From the NCBI RefSeq assembly GCF_900100295.1, contig NZ_FNEV01000001.1, positions 434,001 to 498,000 on the forward strand: DNA of 64,000 bases, written 5' to 3'. This DNA comes from Salimicrobium halophilum. Its GTDB lineage: Bacteria; Bacillota; Bacilli; Bacillales; Halobacillaceae. Numbering within the stretch: the first letter of the stretch is position 1; each line of letters starts with the position of its first letter. Under the pieces are notes generated by a model. It was not told where the DNA came from and made no database searches. It saw nothing but the letters and a program-made list of their open reading frames with translations. The position numbers and the translations under genes are program-made. This document shows positions 62,507 through 64,000 of this stretch, one piece after another.

Positions 62507-64000
62507 TTAATCAAGGACCTCTCCAATATTTTCAAGATCATGTCTCAACATGTTCCTTAAAGACCGGAATTCCTCTTTTTCCTCCAACCATCCACTGTCG
62601 ATGATTTCAGCCGCATCTTTTCTGGCGGTCTCTAGCGCCCGGTAATCGTGAACCATGTCTGCGACTTTGAATTCAGGAAGTCCACTTTGTTTTCTTCCAA
62701 AAAAATCCCCCGGACCCCTGATTTTCAAATCCTCTTCCGATAGTTTGAATCCGTCCGTCGTCTCTGTCATGATCCTCATTCTTTCTTTTCCTGTGTCGCC
62801 TTTCGGCTCAGCGAGAAGTATGCAATAACTTTGACGCTCTCCGCGTCCCACCCTTCCTCGAAGCTGGTGAAGCTGCGAGAGTCCGAAACGATCGGCATCA
62901 TAGATGACCATCACACTTGCATTGGGAACATCAACACCCACCTCCACGACAGTAGTGGATACAAGAATTTGTGTCCGGTTCTCTGCGAACTCAGTCATGA
63001 TCCCTTCCTTCTCTTCATTCGACAACCTTCCGTGCATAAGTCCAACGGTGACCTCAGGTTCATATACTTCCCGGAGTTGTTCGTAAAGCTCGACAGCATT
63101 CTGAATATCAAGCTTGTCGGATTCTTCGATCAAAGGACAAATAACGTAAGCCTGACCGCCCTGTTGGACCTGTTTACGGATAAACCCGAGAACTCGCTCT
63201 GTCATCTTCCCTTTCACCCAGTAGGTCTCCACTTCTTTACGACCGGAGGGCATTTCATCGATAGAAGAAACGTCCATATCACCGAACGCTGTAATCGCCA
63301 ATGTACGGGGGATCGGAGTAGCCGTCATGAACAACACATCAGGTTTCATCCCTTTGTCACGAAGAGTGCGGCGTTGTTCCACCCCGAACCGGTGCTGTTC
63401 ATCGATGACGACGAACCCGAGTTTCGAGAACCTGACATCTTCCTGTATCAATGCGTGGGTACCGATCAATATATCGATCGTGCCCGTTTCGATCTCTTCG
63501 ATGATTTCCCTTCTCCTGTTTCCTTTAACCGAACCGGTTAAAAGTCGAACGTTCAAGCGACCCCCGAACAATTGCTGTAAAGAAGAAGCATGCTGTTCTG
63601 CAAGTATCTCTGTAGGCACCATAAGAGCTGCCTGCTTCCCGGCCGTAACTGCCCCGTACATACTGATCGCGGCTACTACTGTCTTCCCCGAACCTACGTC
63701 CCCCTGAAGTAGCCGATTCATACGATGGGGCTGTTTCATGTCTTTCAATATTTCTGCCAGAGAACGTTTCTGGGCTTCCGTCAACGAGAAGGGCAGAGAC
63801 GCAACAAACTCCGTAAGGACTCCGTTATCATAATGGAGGGCATTCCCTTCCGTCGCTTCTTTATACCTTTTTCTAAGCAGCTGCATTCGCAACTGAAAAA
63901 GAAGGAGCTCTTCATATGTAAACCTTCTACGGGCATGTTTCAGCAAAATGCGACTCTCCGGAAAATGCATGTCCCGCATCGCCCTATGTCTCTGAGGCAA
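62507..64000 (-). CDS. recG: ATP-dependent DNA helicase RecG, N-terminus beyond window edge
   Basis: RecG remodels stalled replication forks and Holliday junctions. About 497 C-terminal residues are visible. They include Walker [13 protein letters not shown], Walker [13 protein letters not shown] (DEQH box), [16 protein letters not shown], the C-terminal helicase half with [16 protein letters not shown] and [20 protein letters not shown], and the RecG wedge-adjacent end. Roughly 180 residues (the wedge domain) lie to the right of the window. Confidence 0.97.
   Translation of the reverse strand: MPQRHRAMRDMHFPESRILLKHARRRFTYEELLLFQLRMQLLRKRYKEATEGNALHYDNGVLTEFVASLPFSLTEAQKRSLAEILKDMKQPHRMNRLLQGDVGSGKTVVAAISMYGAVTAGKQAALMVPTEILAEQHASSLQQLFGGRLNVRLLTGSVKGNRRREIIEEIETGTIDILIGTHALIQEDVRFSKLGFVVIDEQHRFGVEQRRTLRDKGMKPDVLFMTATPIPRTLAITAFGDMDVSSIDEMPSGRKEVETYWVKGKMTERVLGFIRKQVQQGGQAYVICPLIEESDKLDIQNAVELYEQLREVYEPEVTVGLMHGRLSNEEKEGIMTEFAENRTQILVSTTVVEVGVDVPNASVMVIYDADRFGLSQLHQLRGRVGRGERQSYCILLAEPKGDTGKERMRIMTETTDGFKLSEEDLKIRGPGDFFGRKQSGLPEFKVADMVHDYRALETARKDAAEIIDSGWLEEKEEFRSLRNMLRHDLENIGEVLD

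Noticed and set aside
1-64000. tRNA or rRNA genes, insertion sequences, CRISPR arrays, phage attachment sites
   Set aside because: None were seen: no regularly spaced repeats, transposase-like frames or cloverleaf segments were noticed, and genes are tightly packed with gaps below 300 bases.

Overview
This window is a core chromosomal segment of a motile, low-to-moderate G+C Gram-positive bacterium of the family Bacillaceae. The gene order follows the Bacillus subtilis recG to cdsA region almost gene for gene. The best guess for the organism is a moderately halophilic genus related to Halobacillus, Thalassobacillus or Virgibacillus. That guess rests on acidic extensions on FtsY, ribosomal protein S2 and other proteins and is only an inference. 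Every gene but one lies on the minus strand, so transcription runs from high to low coordinates. No tRNA, rRNA, insertion sequence, prophage or CRISPR array was seen.

In order of transcription (right to left): recG (cut by the window edge); the fatty acid and phospholipid initiation operon fapR-plsX-fabD-fabG, headed by a FapR-type operator; acpP; rnc; a small plus-strand UPF0435 gene; smc-ftsY; ylxM-ffh; rpsP-khpA(ylqC)-ylqD-rimM-trmD; rplS with a leader; lepB-rbgA; rnhB; the ylqG-ylqH pair (FliK-like and FlhB C-domain-like); sucC-sucD; dprA; topA; xerC(codV)-hslV-hslU-codY. trmFO, which sits between topA and codV in B. subtilis, is absent here.

From about 33.7 kb down to 4.9 kb lies one very long fla/che operon: flgB-flgC-fliE-fliF-fliG-fliH-fliI-fliJ-ylxF-fliK-flgD-(TIGR02530-type gene)-flgE-flbD/swrD-fliL-fliM-fliY-cheY-fliO-fliP-fliQ-fliR-flhB-flhA-flhF-flhG-cheB-cheA-cheW-cheC-cheD-(small membrane protein)-sigD-(DUF342/FapA-like)-swrB-like. 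Many genes overlap by 1 to 8 bases, which suggests translational coupling. A good sigma-D-type promoter (TAAA-N14-GACGATAA) lies about 160 bases upstream of flgB, so the operon encoding SigD may be boosted by SigD. Genes for rod, MS ring, C ring, export gate, hook, chemotaxis excitation and adaptation (CheA/W/Y/B/C/D and FliY) and the flagellar sigma factor are produced together.

Below 4.9 kb are the translation genes rpsB-tsf-pyrH-frr, with intrinsic terminator-like hairpins between successive genes, followed by uppS and cdsA (undecaprenyl-phosphate and CDP-diacylglycerol synthesis). cdsA runs off the left edge.

I did not find a clearly new multi-gene system. The points most worth a second look are the YlqG/YlqH pair, an RbgA whose G4 GTPase motif has lost its asparagine, the extra genes flanking sigD, the inverted UPF0435 gene inside the rnc-smc cluster, the missing trmFO, and a hairpin that covers the flbD start.
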